From assembly GCA_900769875.1 (NCBI GenBank), contig CAAGII010000025.1, forward strand, positions 1 through 39,130: DNA of 39,130 bases, in the 5' to 3' direction. This DNA is from Clostridia bacterium. GTDB taxonomy: Bacteria; Bacillota; Clostridia; Christensenellales; Aristaeellaceae. A program made the translations under genes and the position numbers. Under the pieces are notes generated by a model, which made no database searches, was not told where the DNA came from, and worked only from the letters and a program-made list of their open reading frames with translations. Each line of letters begins with the position of its first letter. Position 1 is the stretch's first letter. Shown piece by piece: positions 23,528 through 32,346 of this stretch.

Positions 23528-24259
23528 GTGATAGAGCCCATGTCAAGTGTGGAGATTGTGTTGTCCCTGATCCTGATGCTCGCTGTCTGCGCGGCGCTTG
23601 TGCAGGCAGTGAACGCGCTGTTTGCGCAGGAGAGGCAGTTTTACCGTCAGAATTTTCGCCGCGACCGCCTGATTGTGGACGGCGTCGTGATCGGACTGTA
23701 CCTGCTGGTGATGTTCATGGTGTGTACGGTGTATGTTGCCTTCCATTACGAGCCCATGGTGCTGTATCTGGCCATGCTCCTTCTGGTGGGCGTCACGCTG
23801 CTGGTGTTCATACGGTACATGCTGCGGCACCGCTCGTCGCTTGTACGGGGCGCTGTGATCGCCTTTCTGGCATGGTTTGGCGTGGTGCTGTATCTGACGC
23901 TGTTTTCCCGTATTGGCGGCGCGGGTCGATCCACTGCCGTGATGACGCCCTTCCGCGGCCTGTCGCAGGCCATGGAGCAGCGCTCGCTTGAGCCGCTGAC
24001 GCATGCGCTGCTGAACCTGCTGCTCTTCCTTCCCTTCGGCTATCTGATACCGTGCATGAACCCCGCGCATCTCTCCCGCGCCGGCTTTGCCGCGCTGGGC
24101 GGCCTTGTGGTTTCAACCACCATTGAGGGCGTCCAGATGATCTCCGGGCTGGGCATGTGCGATATCGACGATATCATTGCCAACGCGGCCGGCGCGGCTG
24201 TGGGCTACGGGCTATACCTGATGCTCAGGCAGATACGGCGCAACTGGCGCCTGACCTGA
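23528..24259 (+). CDS. VanZ-family membrane protein
   Basis: The 243-residue protein has about six to seven membrane helices. The VanZ domain occupies the second half: LYLTLFSRIG, LNLLLFLPFGYLIP, and TTIEGVQMISGLGMCDIDDIIANAAGAAVGY with the family's Asp-Asp. VanZ proteins confer low-level teicoplanin resistance in enterococci, and the wider family sits in many surface-polysaccharide loci with unknown function. The N-terminal 100 residues add three helices outside the domain. The frame opens with GTG directly after the BY-kinase stop, and ATG at 23540 is an equally possible start; neither has a strong ribosome site. Confidence 0.85.
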   Translation: MIEPMSSVEIVLSLILMLAVCAALVQAVNALFAQERQFYRQNFRRDRLIVDGVVIGLYLLVMFMVCTVYVAFHYEPMVLYLAMLLLVGVTLLVFIRYMLRHRSSLVRGAVIAFLAWFGVVLYLTLFSRIGGAGRSTAVMTPFRGLSQAMEQRSLEPLTHALLNLLLFLPFGYLIPCMNPAHLSRAGFAALGGLVVSTTIEGVQMISGLGMCDIDDIIANAAGAAVGYGLYLMLRQIRRNWRLT

Positions 24260-24314
24260 TCGCTCCCGGCTTCATTCGGGGGCTTCATCTGTACAGAAGA
24301 AATGGGGATTGAGG

Positions 24315-25709
24315 ATGAGCGAGCAGAAGCTCAGGCGGACGTGGGTTCAAATTGCGAAGGATATCAATTATCTGCTGATTGCGCTGACCTTTGATCTGGT
24401 GTGGTGTTTGACCTTTCCGCCGTCGCGGTTTGGCTGGCTTTCGCCTGAGAAGCGGTGGATTACCCTGCTGACCTGCGGGGGTATGTACGTTTTTCTGGGC
24501 ACGGTCTACGACGCGTTCGAGCTTGGTACGGAGCGTATTGTGGATCTTGTGTTCAGCCAGACGCTGGCAGTGTTTATTACCGACCTGCTCGGCTTTGTGT
24601 GCCTGTGGGTGATGGTGACGGATTTTCGGCAAATCATGCCGTTCTGGCTGATTTTCCCGGTGCAGCTGCTACTTGTCTGCGCGTGGTGCTATTTCGCAAA
24701 CCGCTGGTATTTCGCCCATTTCCCCCGCAAGCGTACCCTGGTACTGACATGCGATGCGGACGATGTGGATCGACTCAGCACCATCAACGGCTTTAGCAGG
24801 AAGTTCGATATCGTCACCGTCGTGGATACGGACAGGCTGCTCAGCGATCCTGAGCGGCTGCTCAAGAACATCGACGCCGTGTTCCTCATGAACCGGGACA
24901 AGGCATGGGCCGTGATGCAGACCTGCGCCTTCATGGGCGTGACCATGTACCGCATTCCCATGGTCAGCGAGATTCTCGCAAGCAGCGCCAGAACGATGAC
25001 GCTTTTTCATGTGCCCCTGCTGCGCATGGACGGCTACAGTCCGAGCTTTGCCTATACCGCCGTCAAGCGGTGCATGGATGTGGTGATTTCCGGCGCCGGG
25101 CTGCTGCTCCTGTCGCCGCTGATGGTCGTGATCGCCATCGCCATCAAGCTTGACGACGGCGGCCCCGTGTTCTACAGGCAGGAGAGACTGACACAGGGCA
25201 AGAAGCGCTTCATGATTCTCAAGTTCCGCAGCATGTGCGTCAATGCCGAGAGCGACGGCGTGATCCGTCTTTCGACCGGCAGGCATGACGCCCGCATTAC
25301 AAGAGTGGGCCGCGTCATCCGCGCGCTGCGGCTGGACGAGCTGCCCCAGCTGTTCAATATCCTCAAGGGCGATATGTCCGTTGTCGGCCCGCGCCCGGAG
25401 CGTCCTCAGCTTGCGGCGGAGTACGCCAAGGCGCTCCCGGAGTTTGATATGCGCCTGCTCACCAAGGCCGGCCTCACCGGCTACGCACAGGTCTACGGCA
25501 AGTACAACACGACCCCCGAGGACAAGCTGCGCATGGATCTGATGTACATCCTCCATCCGAGCATCCTGGAGGATATCAAGCTCATGTTCGCTACGGTCAA
25601 GATTTTGTTTATCCCGGAGAGTACCGAGGGTGTGGCAGAGGGACAGACGAATGCCATGCAGCCTGTGTCCAAGCAGGACGAGCAACGGAAGGCGGCGAGT
25701 GGGTTGTGA
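24315..25709 (+). CDS. Undecaprenyl-phosphate sugar-1-phosphate transferase (initiating enzyme)
   Basis: This 464-residue polyisoprenyl-phosphate hexose-1-phosphotransferase of the WcaJ/WbaP type starts the repeat unit by moving a sugar-1-phosphate onto undecaprenyl phosphate. Four N-terminal helices (to about 125) and a degenerate nucleotide-binding-like middle precede the catalytic domain (about 245-440). Its motifs are KRCMDVVISGAGLLLLSPLM, GGPVFYRQERLTQGKKRFMILKFRSM and LRLDELPQLFNILKGDMSVVGPRPERP. The C-terminal ILFIPESTEG-AEGQTNAM tail is followed by about 16 extra residues. ATG 24315 is chosen, with GGGG 7 nt upstream; the frame also allows a TTG at 24309. Confidence 0.93.
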   Translation: MSEQKLRRTWVQIAKDINYLLIALTFDLVWCLTFPPSRFGWLSPEKRWITLLTCGGMYVFLGTVYDAFELGTERIVDLVFSQTLAVFITDLLGFVCLWVMVTDFRQIMPFWLIFPVQLLLVCAWCYFANRWYFAHFPRKRTLVLTCDADDVDRLSTINGFSRKFDIVTVVDTDRLLSDPERLLKNIDAVFLMNRDKAWAVMQTCAFMGVTMYRIPMVSEILASSARTMTLFHVPLLRMDGYSPSFAYTAVKRCMDVVISGAGLLLLSPLMVVIAIAIKLDDGGPVFYRQERLTQGKKRFMILKFRSMCVNAESDGVIRLSTGRHDARITRVGRVIRALRLDELPQLFNILKGDMSVVGPRPERPQLAAEYAKALPEFDMRLLTKAGLTGYAQVYGKYNTTPEDKLRMDLMYILHPSILEDIKLMFATVKILFIPESTEGVAEGQTNAMQPVSKQDEQRKAASGL

Positions 25710-25740
25710 GCAAGCAATGTATTTTGTTTATCTGCGTATA

Positions 25741-25815
25741 AAAGGGTGGGTCATCTTCGTGCCGGAAAGCACGGAAGGAATCGAAGAAGGCCAGACGACG
25801 GCGATGAAAAAGTGA
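25741..25815 (+). pseudogene. Leftover 3' tail of a second sugar-phosphate transferase gene
   Basis: The short segment reads VIFVPESTEGIEEGQTTAMKK and a stop, matching the last conserved residues of the intact transferase upstream (LFIPESTEGVAEGQTNAM) in protein but with many codon differences. It has no start or catalytic domain. It looks like the end of another allele of the initiating transferase left behind when the present one was exchanged in. The upstream break is about 25740. Confidence 0.7.
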
Positions 25816-27094
25816 GACGATTGGCAAGGAAAGCGGAGCGTCCGCTGAACGGCGCAGCGCTTGTCCTGTCCCTCGGCGTGATTCTCTATATCACGGTGTT
25901 CAGCCGGGCGCCCGTCCTGATTCGCTCTGTGCAGATGGTTCCGTTTTCCTCGCTGAAGGACGCGCTGCTGGGGGATGTGAGAACGGGGCTTCAGATTGCG
26001 GCCAATGTCGCGCTGTTTATTCCATTCGGATACGGGCTGCGCAGAATCCCGCAGGCCGCGCTTGCATCGCTCCTCCTGTCAGCAGGGGTCGAGCTGATGC
26101 AATACTATTGGATTCTGGGCCTGGCCTCGGCAGACGATGTGCTGGCCAACCTGATCGGGGGCGTGCTGGGCGCAGGACTGTATACAGCCATTGGCGGCTG
26201 CAAAGAGCCAGAGGGATATCGGCCGGCCTGCCTGTCCTCATGCTCGCGGGCGGGCTGCTGGGCTGCCGGCTCTGGAAGGCGCAGGTCAAGGAAATCTATG
26301 AAAACGAATTCACCTTTCAGGCGAAGGAGGTCACCGCAGAAGCGCTGACGGGATACTGCCTGTGGTTTAATCATTCCCCGACTAAGAGAAGCGTTCAGCT
26401 CCTCCTCAAGGGGGAACAGACCCTTTCCCTTCCGACAGAATACGGGCAGGAGCGGCCGGATGTGGCCGCCGCCTATGGCGGTGGGCGGCGTATTCCCACG
26501 TGGGCTTTCGCGCGGCCCTGCCGGAGGAGCTGACCGGAAGCTACGAGATATGCCTCCTTTGGGGCGGATACAAGCAGACACCAACCGGCGTGTACCTCGT
26601 GGATGGGGAGGTGCGCCATTGTCCTGCGGAAGGAAACGCAGCGCTTGGCGTCCTGCTGGCAGACAATGCGTATTGCAGCGTTTACCAAAGTGGGAACTGC
26701 CTGTACTGGGCGGTCAAGGACATGGCGTCGGAGCAGATTTTTGTTCATCTGTACACGAATCATCCGGAGCGCCTGCCGCAAAAGAGACAGCCATACGGCT
26801 TTGACAACCTGGATTTCCGGTTTGAAGCCCGTGAGATCGAGCTGATCGATGGCAGAAGAATCGCCCGCCGGGAGCTGCCCGATGAATATCCGATTGCTTA
26901 TATCCAAACCGGAATGTTGACGCGAACGGCGTCATCTGGATGGAACGGTTCAGGCCTCTGGGGACCGCCAACTAAGAAGAAAAATATCGATTTGTAGTAA
27001 ATGCAAAGACTCTCTCGGTGCGATTGATTTTCCCCGACCGTGGGATGAGAGCACGCAGGTGCCATTCAATGGAGAGATGATAGACTGGAGGTGA
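25812..27094 (+). pseudogene. Decayed VanZ-type gene with extracellular C-terminal domain
   Basis: Piecing frames together recovers one protein of about 425 residues. It begins with a VanZ domain (LYITVFSRAP, NVALFIPFGYGLR, GVELMQYYWILGLASADDVLANLIGG). An extra helix (GLPVLMLAGGLLGCRLW) and an unassigned extracellular region follow, ending VPFNGEMIDWR. Continuity needs a -1 frameshift near 26195, 26480, 26910 and 27043, and the frame also meets a stop codon at 26973-26975. Each break moves the frame the same way, as if one base was lost. The reconstructed pieces read smoothly across every break. The VanZ part resembles the intact VanZ upstream, so this is a second copy of the family. The start (GTG 25812) is provisional. 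It could be assembly error if the breaks are sequencing indels. Confidence 0.7.
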
Positions 27095-27099
27095 TTTTC

Positions 27100-27840
27100 A
27101 TGCTGGTTACGATTTTAACGGTGGCGTATGCTGCCGAAGCGACCATCGCCCGGACGATGGAATCGGTGCTCCATCAGACATATGAAAGCATCGAGTATAT
27201 TGTGATTGATGGTGCGTCCGGGGATCAGACAGCGGAGATTGCCAGAGGCTTTCAAAAGCAGTTTGAGCGTGTCCCGGGAAGAACCCTGACGGTGATCAGC
27301 GAGCCGGATAAGGGAATGTATGATGCGCTCAATAAGGGGGCGGCGCTGGCTCACGGAGAACTGGTCGGTCAAATCAATGCGGATGACTGGTATGAACCGG
27401 ACGCCGTGGAAACAATGGTACGGCTCTATGAAAGGGAAAAGTTCGATGCGGCATGGGGCAGCATCATGATTCGCAAAAATAGCGGAGACATGGTGAAGCA
27501 TGCCAGAATCGGCAGGTTCTGGACGACCAGAGGCTGGTGTCACCCGGCGATGTTCTCGCGCAGAGAGATTCTTCTGGAGCATCCCTATCCATTGGAGACC
27601 ATGTACGACGACTGGGATTACATCACAGCGGTGTACCATGCAGGAAAAAAGATTGTGACGATTGACCATATCATCAGCAACTTTTCCTTTGGAGACGGAG
27701 GACTGAGCACAAAGAAGAGCCTTCGTGAAGTCAAAAGACGTGTCGATGTGACCTATGGAATCTATAAGAAGTACGGCATGAGCAGGTTTTATTGGCTTTA
27801 TCGGTGGGCTTACGAGCTGGTGAAGTATTTCGTTGCCTAG
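27100..27840 (+). CDS. Family 2 glycosyltransferase (WcaE-like)
   Basis: The 246-residue inverting GT-A transferase opens LVTILTVAYAAEATIARTMESVLHQTY and has the nucleotide-binding IDGASGDQT and the metal-binding region NADDWYEPDA (DxD equivalent). DKGMYDALNKG is typical of the WcaE-like subgroup of colanic-acid and O-antigen transferases. It is a soluble or peripheral cytoplasmic enzyme adding one sugar to the lipid-linked repeat unit; donor and acceptor are unknown. The ATG at 27100 has GGAGG 8 nt upstream, and that GGAGG lies in the dead 3' end of the pseudogene. It is similar to the transferase at 35984-36868. Confidence 0.9.
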   Translation: MLVTILTVAYAAEATIARTMESVLHQTYESIEYIVIDGASGDQTAEIARGFQKQFERVPGRTLTVISEPDKGMYDALNKGAALAHGELVGQINADDWYEPDAVETMVRLYEREKFDAAWGSIMIRKNSGDMVKHARIGRFWTTRGWCHPAMFSRREILLEHPYPLETMYDDWDYITAVYHAGKKIVTIDHIISNFSFGDGGLSTKKSLREVKRRVDVTYGIYKKYGMSRFYWLYRWAYELVKYFVA

Positions 27841-27876
27841 CGTCAAGGGATAAAGCCAGAATGAGGAGATTACTGG

Positions 27877-29088
27877 ATGAGAATTTTATTGGTGAATGCT
27901 GTCTGTGGTGTGACCAGCACGGGCAGAATCTGCACCGATCTGGCAAAGTACCTTGAAGAAAATGGTCATGAGGTGAAAATTGCCTATGGCCGCGATGATA
28001 AGGGACACATCGATGCATGCGAGAGGTTTGGCGTGCGAATCGGAACAAACCTGGATGTGCAGATCCATGGAATGCGCACCCGTCTGCTGGATCAGCACGG
28101 CTTCGGTTCACGCAGAGCCACCGCGCAGTTCCTGAAATGGGTGGATTACTATGCGCCGGATATCATTCATCTTCACAATTTGCATGGATATTATATCAAC
28201 ATTGAACTTCTGTTCCGGTATATCAAGGAGAAGAGTATCCCGGTGGTATGGACGCTACATGACTGCTGGGCGATGACGGGACATTGCACGCATTTTTTCG
28301 CATGTGGGTGCTCCAAATGGAAAACCGGATGTGACCACTGCTCGCAGAAGCATGAATATCCGGCAAGTAATTTTCTGGATGGATCAGAAGAGAACTATCG
28401 ACGGAAGAAAAATGTGTTTACCGGCATCTCGAAGCTGACGATTACCACGCCCTCAGAATGGCTGAAATCTATTGTTAAGCAGTCCTATCTTCAGGAATAT
28501 GAAGTTCAGGTGATCAACAATGGTATAGACACATCCGTATTCAAGCCAACAGCCTCTGATTTACGCCAGCAGTATGGCCTGCAAGGACAGAAAATTGTTC
28601 TGGGCGTTTCAAATGGATGGGATACGAACAAAGGTCTTTGTTACCTGGAGCGGATGGCAAAGGAGCTTCCCCAGGGATGGAAAGTCGTGATTGTGGGGCT
28701 CTCTGCGGAACAAGTGAGGCGTTTGCCCGGCAATATGCTGGGTATCCAGAGAACCAGCAGACCACGGGAGCTGGCGGCATGGTATACTGCGGCAGATGTG
28801 TTTGTCAATCCGACCTTGGAGGACACCTATCCGACGACAAACCTGGAGGCGCAAGCCTGTGGAACTCCGGTTGTTTCATTTGATTCCGGAGGAACGCCTG
28901 AGACTCTGCTCCCGGGAAATGGGTATACAGTAAAACGCCTTCAATATGATGCGCTTCTGGAGAAAACCATCCATGCGGCTGAGTTAAAGGGCGGCGATCT
29001 CTGTGTTGCCGTAAAGGATAAAAGGGCTCTCGGATCGGAGTTCCTTACTGTATACCAGAAACTACTGGGTCAGGAGGGATCGGTGTGA
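27877..29088 (+). CDS. Family 4 glycosyltransferase (GT-B)
   Basis: The 403-residue retaining GT-B transferase has an N-terminal acceptor domain opening MRILLVNAVCGVTSTGRI and a donor domain with VLGVSNGWDTNKGLCYLERM. The E-x7-E equivalent lies around LEDTYPTTNLEAQACGTPVVSFDSGGTPE. A middle segment has a His/Cys-rich patch (DCWAMTGHCTHFFACGCSKWKTGCDHCSQKH) common in this GT4 clade that may bind a metal. Its role is transfer of one sugar in repeat-unit assembly; the donor is unknown. It overlaps the next gene by 4 bp. Confidence 0.92.
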   Translation: MRILLVNAVCGVTSTGRICTDLAKYLEENGHEVKIAYGRDDKGHIDACERFGVRIGTNLDVQIHGMRTRLLDQHGFGSRRATAQFLKWVDYYAPDIIHLHNLHGYYINIELLFRYIKEKSIPVVWTLHDCWAMTGHCTHFFACGCSKWKTGCDHCSQKHEYPASNFLDGSEENYRRKKNVFTGISKLTITTPSEWLKSIVKQSYLQEYEVQVINNGIDTSVFKPTASDLRQQYGLQGQKIVLGVSNGWDTNKGLCYLERMAKELPQGWKVVIVGLSAEQVRRLPGNMLGIQRTSRPRELAAWYTAADVFVNPTLEDTYPTTNLEAQACGTPVVSFDSGGTPETLLPGNGYTVKRLQYDALLEKTIHAAELKGGDLCVAVKDKRALGSEFLTVYQKLLGQEGSV

Positions 29089-29777
29089 AGCTGGCATTGA
29101 GCTGGGATGATGGTGCGCTGGAGGATAGACGGTTATTTGATTTGCACGAGAAATACCAGATCCACGGGATGTTCTTTGTTCCCACCCGAAATAAAGAAGG
29201 ACGTTCAGTTTTGACTCCGGATATGCTCAAAAACGCGGAATCGGATTATGTCTCCTTTGGCGGCCATACGGAAAACCATGTCTATCTGACGGGAATTCCG
29301 CCTGAACAGGTGGATGGAGAGGTTTTTCGGAACAAGCAGTATCTGGAGGACACGCTGGGGCACGAAGTCATCCATTTCTGTCTGCCGGGCGGAAAATACA
29401 ATGAAACCATACTGAAAACCGCTTTCAGGCACTATCAGACAGTTCGGACTGCCGACACCATGAGTTTTCGATACAATGGAAATCTGTTGAAGCCTTCCAT
29501 TCACGTTTTTCCCCGAGGAAGCAAATCTCTGCTTGGAAACGCGGCGCGGAATCTCAGCATTCCACAATTGCTCTATATTGCGCTTCATCTGAAGAAGGAT
29601 TATTTCAGCCTGATTCATGACCTTCTGGAGAGGGAGCGCAAAAAGGATGGGAGCACTGTCGTTCTCTGGGGGCATAGCTGGGAGCTGGAAGAATTCGGCC
29701 TTTGGGATGAAGTCGAAAGCATCATGAGAATCGCAAAGGATTACGGCTGCGTTCCTTACGCAGAAGTATTCAGATAA
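29085..29777 (+). CDS. NodB-type polysaccharide deacetylase
   Basis: A 230-residue CE4-type protein keeps the metal-binding and catalytic pattern: D8-D9 in LSWDDG, H61-x3-H65 in GGHTENH, the PGGKYN segment where others have RxPYG, and WGHSWE with the late catalytic His. It should remove N-acetyl groups from a hexosamine. No signal peptide is visible, so it probably acts on a lipid-linked or nucleotide-linked intermediate in the cytoplasm rather than on wall material. A GTG start overlaps the upstream glycosyltransferase (GTGA), suggesting coupled translation and a shared sugar substrate. Confidence 0.82.
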   Translation: MKLALSWDDGALEDRRLFDLHEKYQIHGMFFVPTRNKEGRSVLTPDMLKNAESDYVSFGGHTENHVYLTGIPPEQVDGEVFRNKQYLEDTLGHEVIHFCLPGGKYNETILKTAFRHYQTVRTADTMSFRYNGNLLKPSIHVFPRGSKSLLGNAARNLSIPQLLYIALHLKKDYFSLIHDLLERERKKDGSTVVLWGHSWELEEFGLWDEVESIMRIAKDYGCVPYAEVFR

Positions 29778-29792
29778 AGGATGATCGAATGC

Positions 29793-30947
29793 ATGAAAAT
29801 TGTTCATATCTGTTTGTGCGGCGCAATGACGGATGGATTGACGTATCAGGAAAATATTATCACGAAATACCATCGAAGAATGGGGTATGAGGTCACGGTC
29901 ATCGCCTCGCAGTATGTATGGGATCCCCATGGAAAAATTGTATTGACCGACAAAGCGACATATCTGAATGAAGATGACGTGAGGGTGATCCGCATCCCCA
30001 TTCGGTTTGGAACGGTCGATAACCGGCTGAAGCTGTATCCTTCCCTATATAGAACTGTTGAAAGTGAAGAACCGGATATCCTGTTCATACATGACTGTCA
30101 GTTCCTTGACGTTCGCGTTCTTGCCAAATATCTGCGGAAGCACCCAAAGGTAAGGGCATATGTGGACAATCATGTGGACTATTCCAACGGTGCACACGGA
30201 TGGCTCTCCCGAAATATTCTTCATAAGATGCTCTGGCGGCATTGCGCACACAGAATTGAACCCTATGTAACCCGGTTTTATGGCGTGCTTCCGGCAAGGG
30301 TGGATTTTCTGAAGGAGCTGTATGCGCTTCCGGCAACAAAATGCGAGCTGCTGGTGATGGGCGGCGACGATGAAATGGTACAGCGGGCCGCAAAGCCGGA
30401 GGTTCGTGCTCATATACGAAAACAGTATGGAATTGCAGAAGATGATTTCCTCGTTGTGACCGGCGGCAAAATTGATGGTTTCAAGACGCAGACGCTTTTG
30501 CTGATGCAGGCAGTGCGCGATATCAAGCGCGACAAGGTGAAGCTTCTTGTATTTGGATCGGTGGCCGATGACCTGAAGGGAAAGGTAGAAAGCCTGGCCG
30601 ATGGCACAAAGGTGCAGTATATCGGCTGGATTCAGGCGAAAGATTCCTATGATTACTTTGGAGCGGCTGATTTGGCTGTGTTCCCGGGGCGTCATTCCGT
30701 TTTCTGGGAGCAGGTTGCTGCGCAGGGCATCCCGATGCTGGTGAAGGACTGGCCGGGAACGCATCATGTGGATCTGGGCGGCAATGTTGTGTTTTTGAAA
30801 CAGGATTCGATGCGAGAAATACAAGAATGGATCATTCGGCTGTCGGATCGTTCAGAGATATATCAAAGGATGAAAGCGGTGGCAACCGAAAGAGGCGTGC
30901 ATGTATTCTCATATGCAAGGATTGCAAGGGATGCGATTGGAAAATGA
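29793..30947 (+). CDS. Family 4-like glycosyltransferase
   Basis: The 384-residue GT-B protein opens MKIVHICLCGAMTDGLTYQENIITKYHRRMG and has a donor-binding half with VTGGKIDGFKTQTLLLMQAV, LLVFGSV, YIGWI and AVFPGRHSVFWEQVAAQGIPML. It belongs to the broad GT4-type group of capsule glycosyltransferases; the sugar specificity is unknown. ATG 29793 gives the family-like start; an in-frame ATG at 29781 has its ribosome site too close. It follows the deacetylase by 15 bp. Confidence 0.86.
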   Translation: MKIVHICLCGAMTDGLTYQENIITKYHRRMGYEVTVIASQYVWDPHGKIVLTDKATYLNEDDVRVIRIPIRFGTVDNRLKLYPSLYRTVESEEPDILFIHDCQFLDVRVLAKYLRKHPKVRAYVDNHVDYSNGAHGWLSRNILHKMLWRHCAHRIEPYVTRFYGVLPARVDFLKELYALPATKCELLVMGGDDEMVQRAAKPEVRAHIRKQYGIAEDDFLVVTGGKIDGFKTQTLLLMQAVRDIKRDKVKLLVFGSVADDLKGKVESLADGTKVQYIGWIQAKDSYDYFGAADLAVFPGRHSVFWEQVAAQGIPMLVKDWPGTHHVDLGGNVVFLKQDSMREIQEWIIRLSDRSEIYQRMKAVATERGVHVFSYARIARDAIGK

Positions 30948-30991
30948 TGTTCGTGCATGATGGAATGATTGCAGAAGACAGGTGAGGGATA

Positions 30992-32317
30992 ATGCAAACC
31001 AATCTGCCAAGGAGAGAAATCGGGACCACAGAAAGCAGCTCCGTATTTAGATGGGTTACGATTGTTATTATCTCTCTGCTCGTTTTCTTAGGAACTGCAA
31101 CCTCAGTTTTTTCACTCGCAGCCCTCGGTTTGGCTGCTTATTACATCGTCTTTGGCGATAACGATGCCTGTATTGATTTGCTCGTTGCCATAGCGCCCAT
31201 TGCGGTTATATTCAAGATCAGCGATGGCTCAACATCCTTCTATACGTATTTATTGCTGCTATATGTCCTGAAGAGTTTATATCAAAAAGGCTCGTTTGAC
31301 ACGTATTCTGTCTTTTTTGTGCTATACTTTGTCATCATGCAGATGATAAACAAGAGCTTTGACCTAACGATATCGATAAAAATGTTTGCGAATCTATGCT
31401 TTCTGGATTTGGCCTATGAGAGATGCAGCGGCAAGGATGCAAGGAATATCTTTTATGCGTATATACTTGGCGTGGTTTTCAGCTCGGTTTTTATGATGCT
31501 GGATTCATCAGTTTTCAAAGTGGGGGTGTATACACATATTAAGGATTTTGCACGGCAATCTGGAGAGGGAAATGAAATACGCTTCGCCGGGTGCTATGGC
31601 GACCCCAATTACTATTCGGTCAATCTGGTGATTGCGCTGTGCCTGATTGCATTGCTGTTGAATGAGAGGAAGATCAAGAAGCTTCCGGCTATCGGCGCGA
31701 CGGCCTTCTTCGTTTACTGTGCGTACATTACATACAGCAAATCGGCGTATCTCATGCTGGCTTTTCCACTGATGCTGTATATGTATTCGGAATGGAAGAA
31801 GGGCAACAGTATGAAACCGGTCATGATGATCGTAGGAGTTTTTCTGATTATACTTATCCTACTGAAGATCAAGCCGGATTTGTTTGAAATCATTCTTGAA
31901 CGTTTTAATGACAGAGGCACGGGCGGCAGCGCGATAAACTCGCTGACAACGGGCAGAACGAACATCTGGGGATACTATATGGATTACTTTGTCAAGCACC
32001 CCTTCAAAACCATATTTGGATCGGGAATGTGTGATTTCTCGGAGGTGCGGGGATGTGCTGCGCACAATACATTCATTGAGATGGTTTTCCATCTGGGGAT
32101 CGTTGGTTCACTTTTTTTGCTTGTGTGCATGAAGAGTATTTTTGAAGAGTATCATATTCGGCATACATATAGCTTTATCAACAGATGCGTACCCATCAGT
32201 ATCTTTATCATGTATGCTTTTCTGAGTGAGCTGTTTATGAGTGATCCGCCGATACATATATTTTTGGCATTCCTCACTATAGATACTCCTCATCCTGATG
32301 AGCAATGGAAAAGGTAA
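30992..32317 (+). CDS. Wzy-type O-antigen/EPS polymerase
   Basis: The 441-residue protein has about 10-11 membrane helices and a large loop before the C-terminal helices. That loop contains SLTTGRTNIWGYYMDYFVKHPFKTIFGSGMCDF and AHNTFIEMVFHLGIVG. The 'TTGR...W..Y' and 'HN-x2-I' signatures are typical of the Wzy/WaaL family. It should polymerise flipped, lipid-linked repeat units on the outer face of the membrane. Sequence similarity in this family is always weak, so the call rests on topology, these two motifs and its place next to Wzx, Wzc and glycosyltransferase genes. It is more AT-rich than the first half of the window. Confidence 0.85.
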   Translation: MQTNLPRREIGTTESSSVFRWVTIVIISLLVFLGTATSVFSLAALGLAAYYIVFGDNDACIDLLVAIAPIAVIFKISDGSTSFYTYLLLLYVLKSLYQKGSFDTYSVFFVLYFVIMQMINKSFDLTISIKMFANLCFLDLAYERCSGKDARNIFYAYILGVVFSSVFMMLDSSVFKVGVYTHIKDFARQSGEGNEIRFAGCYGDPNYYSVNLVIALCLIALLLNERKIKKLPAIGATAFFVYCAYITYSKSAYLMLAFPLMLYMYSEWKKGNSMKPVMMIVGVFLIILILLKIKPDLFEIILERFNDRGTGGSAINSLTTGRTNIWGYYMDYFVKHPFKTIFGSGMCDFSEVRGCAAHNTFIEMVFHLGIVGSLFLLVCMKSIFEEYHIRHTYSFINRCVPISIFIMYAFLSELFMSDPPIHIFLAFLTIDTPHPDEQWKR

Positions 32318-32346
32318 AGACAAGAAATAGAAAGAGGAAAGAAGCT

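Noticed and set aside
25812..27094. Programmed frameshifting to make one VanZ-type protein
   Set aside because: Four separate shifts and an in-frame stop, without slippery heptamers or pseudoknots in view, are far from any known programmed case.
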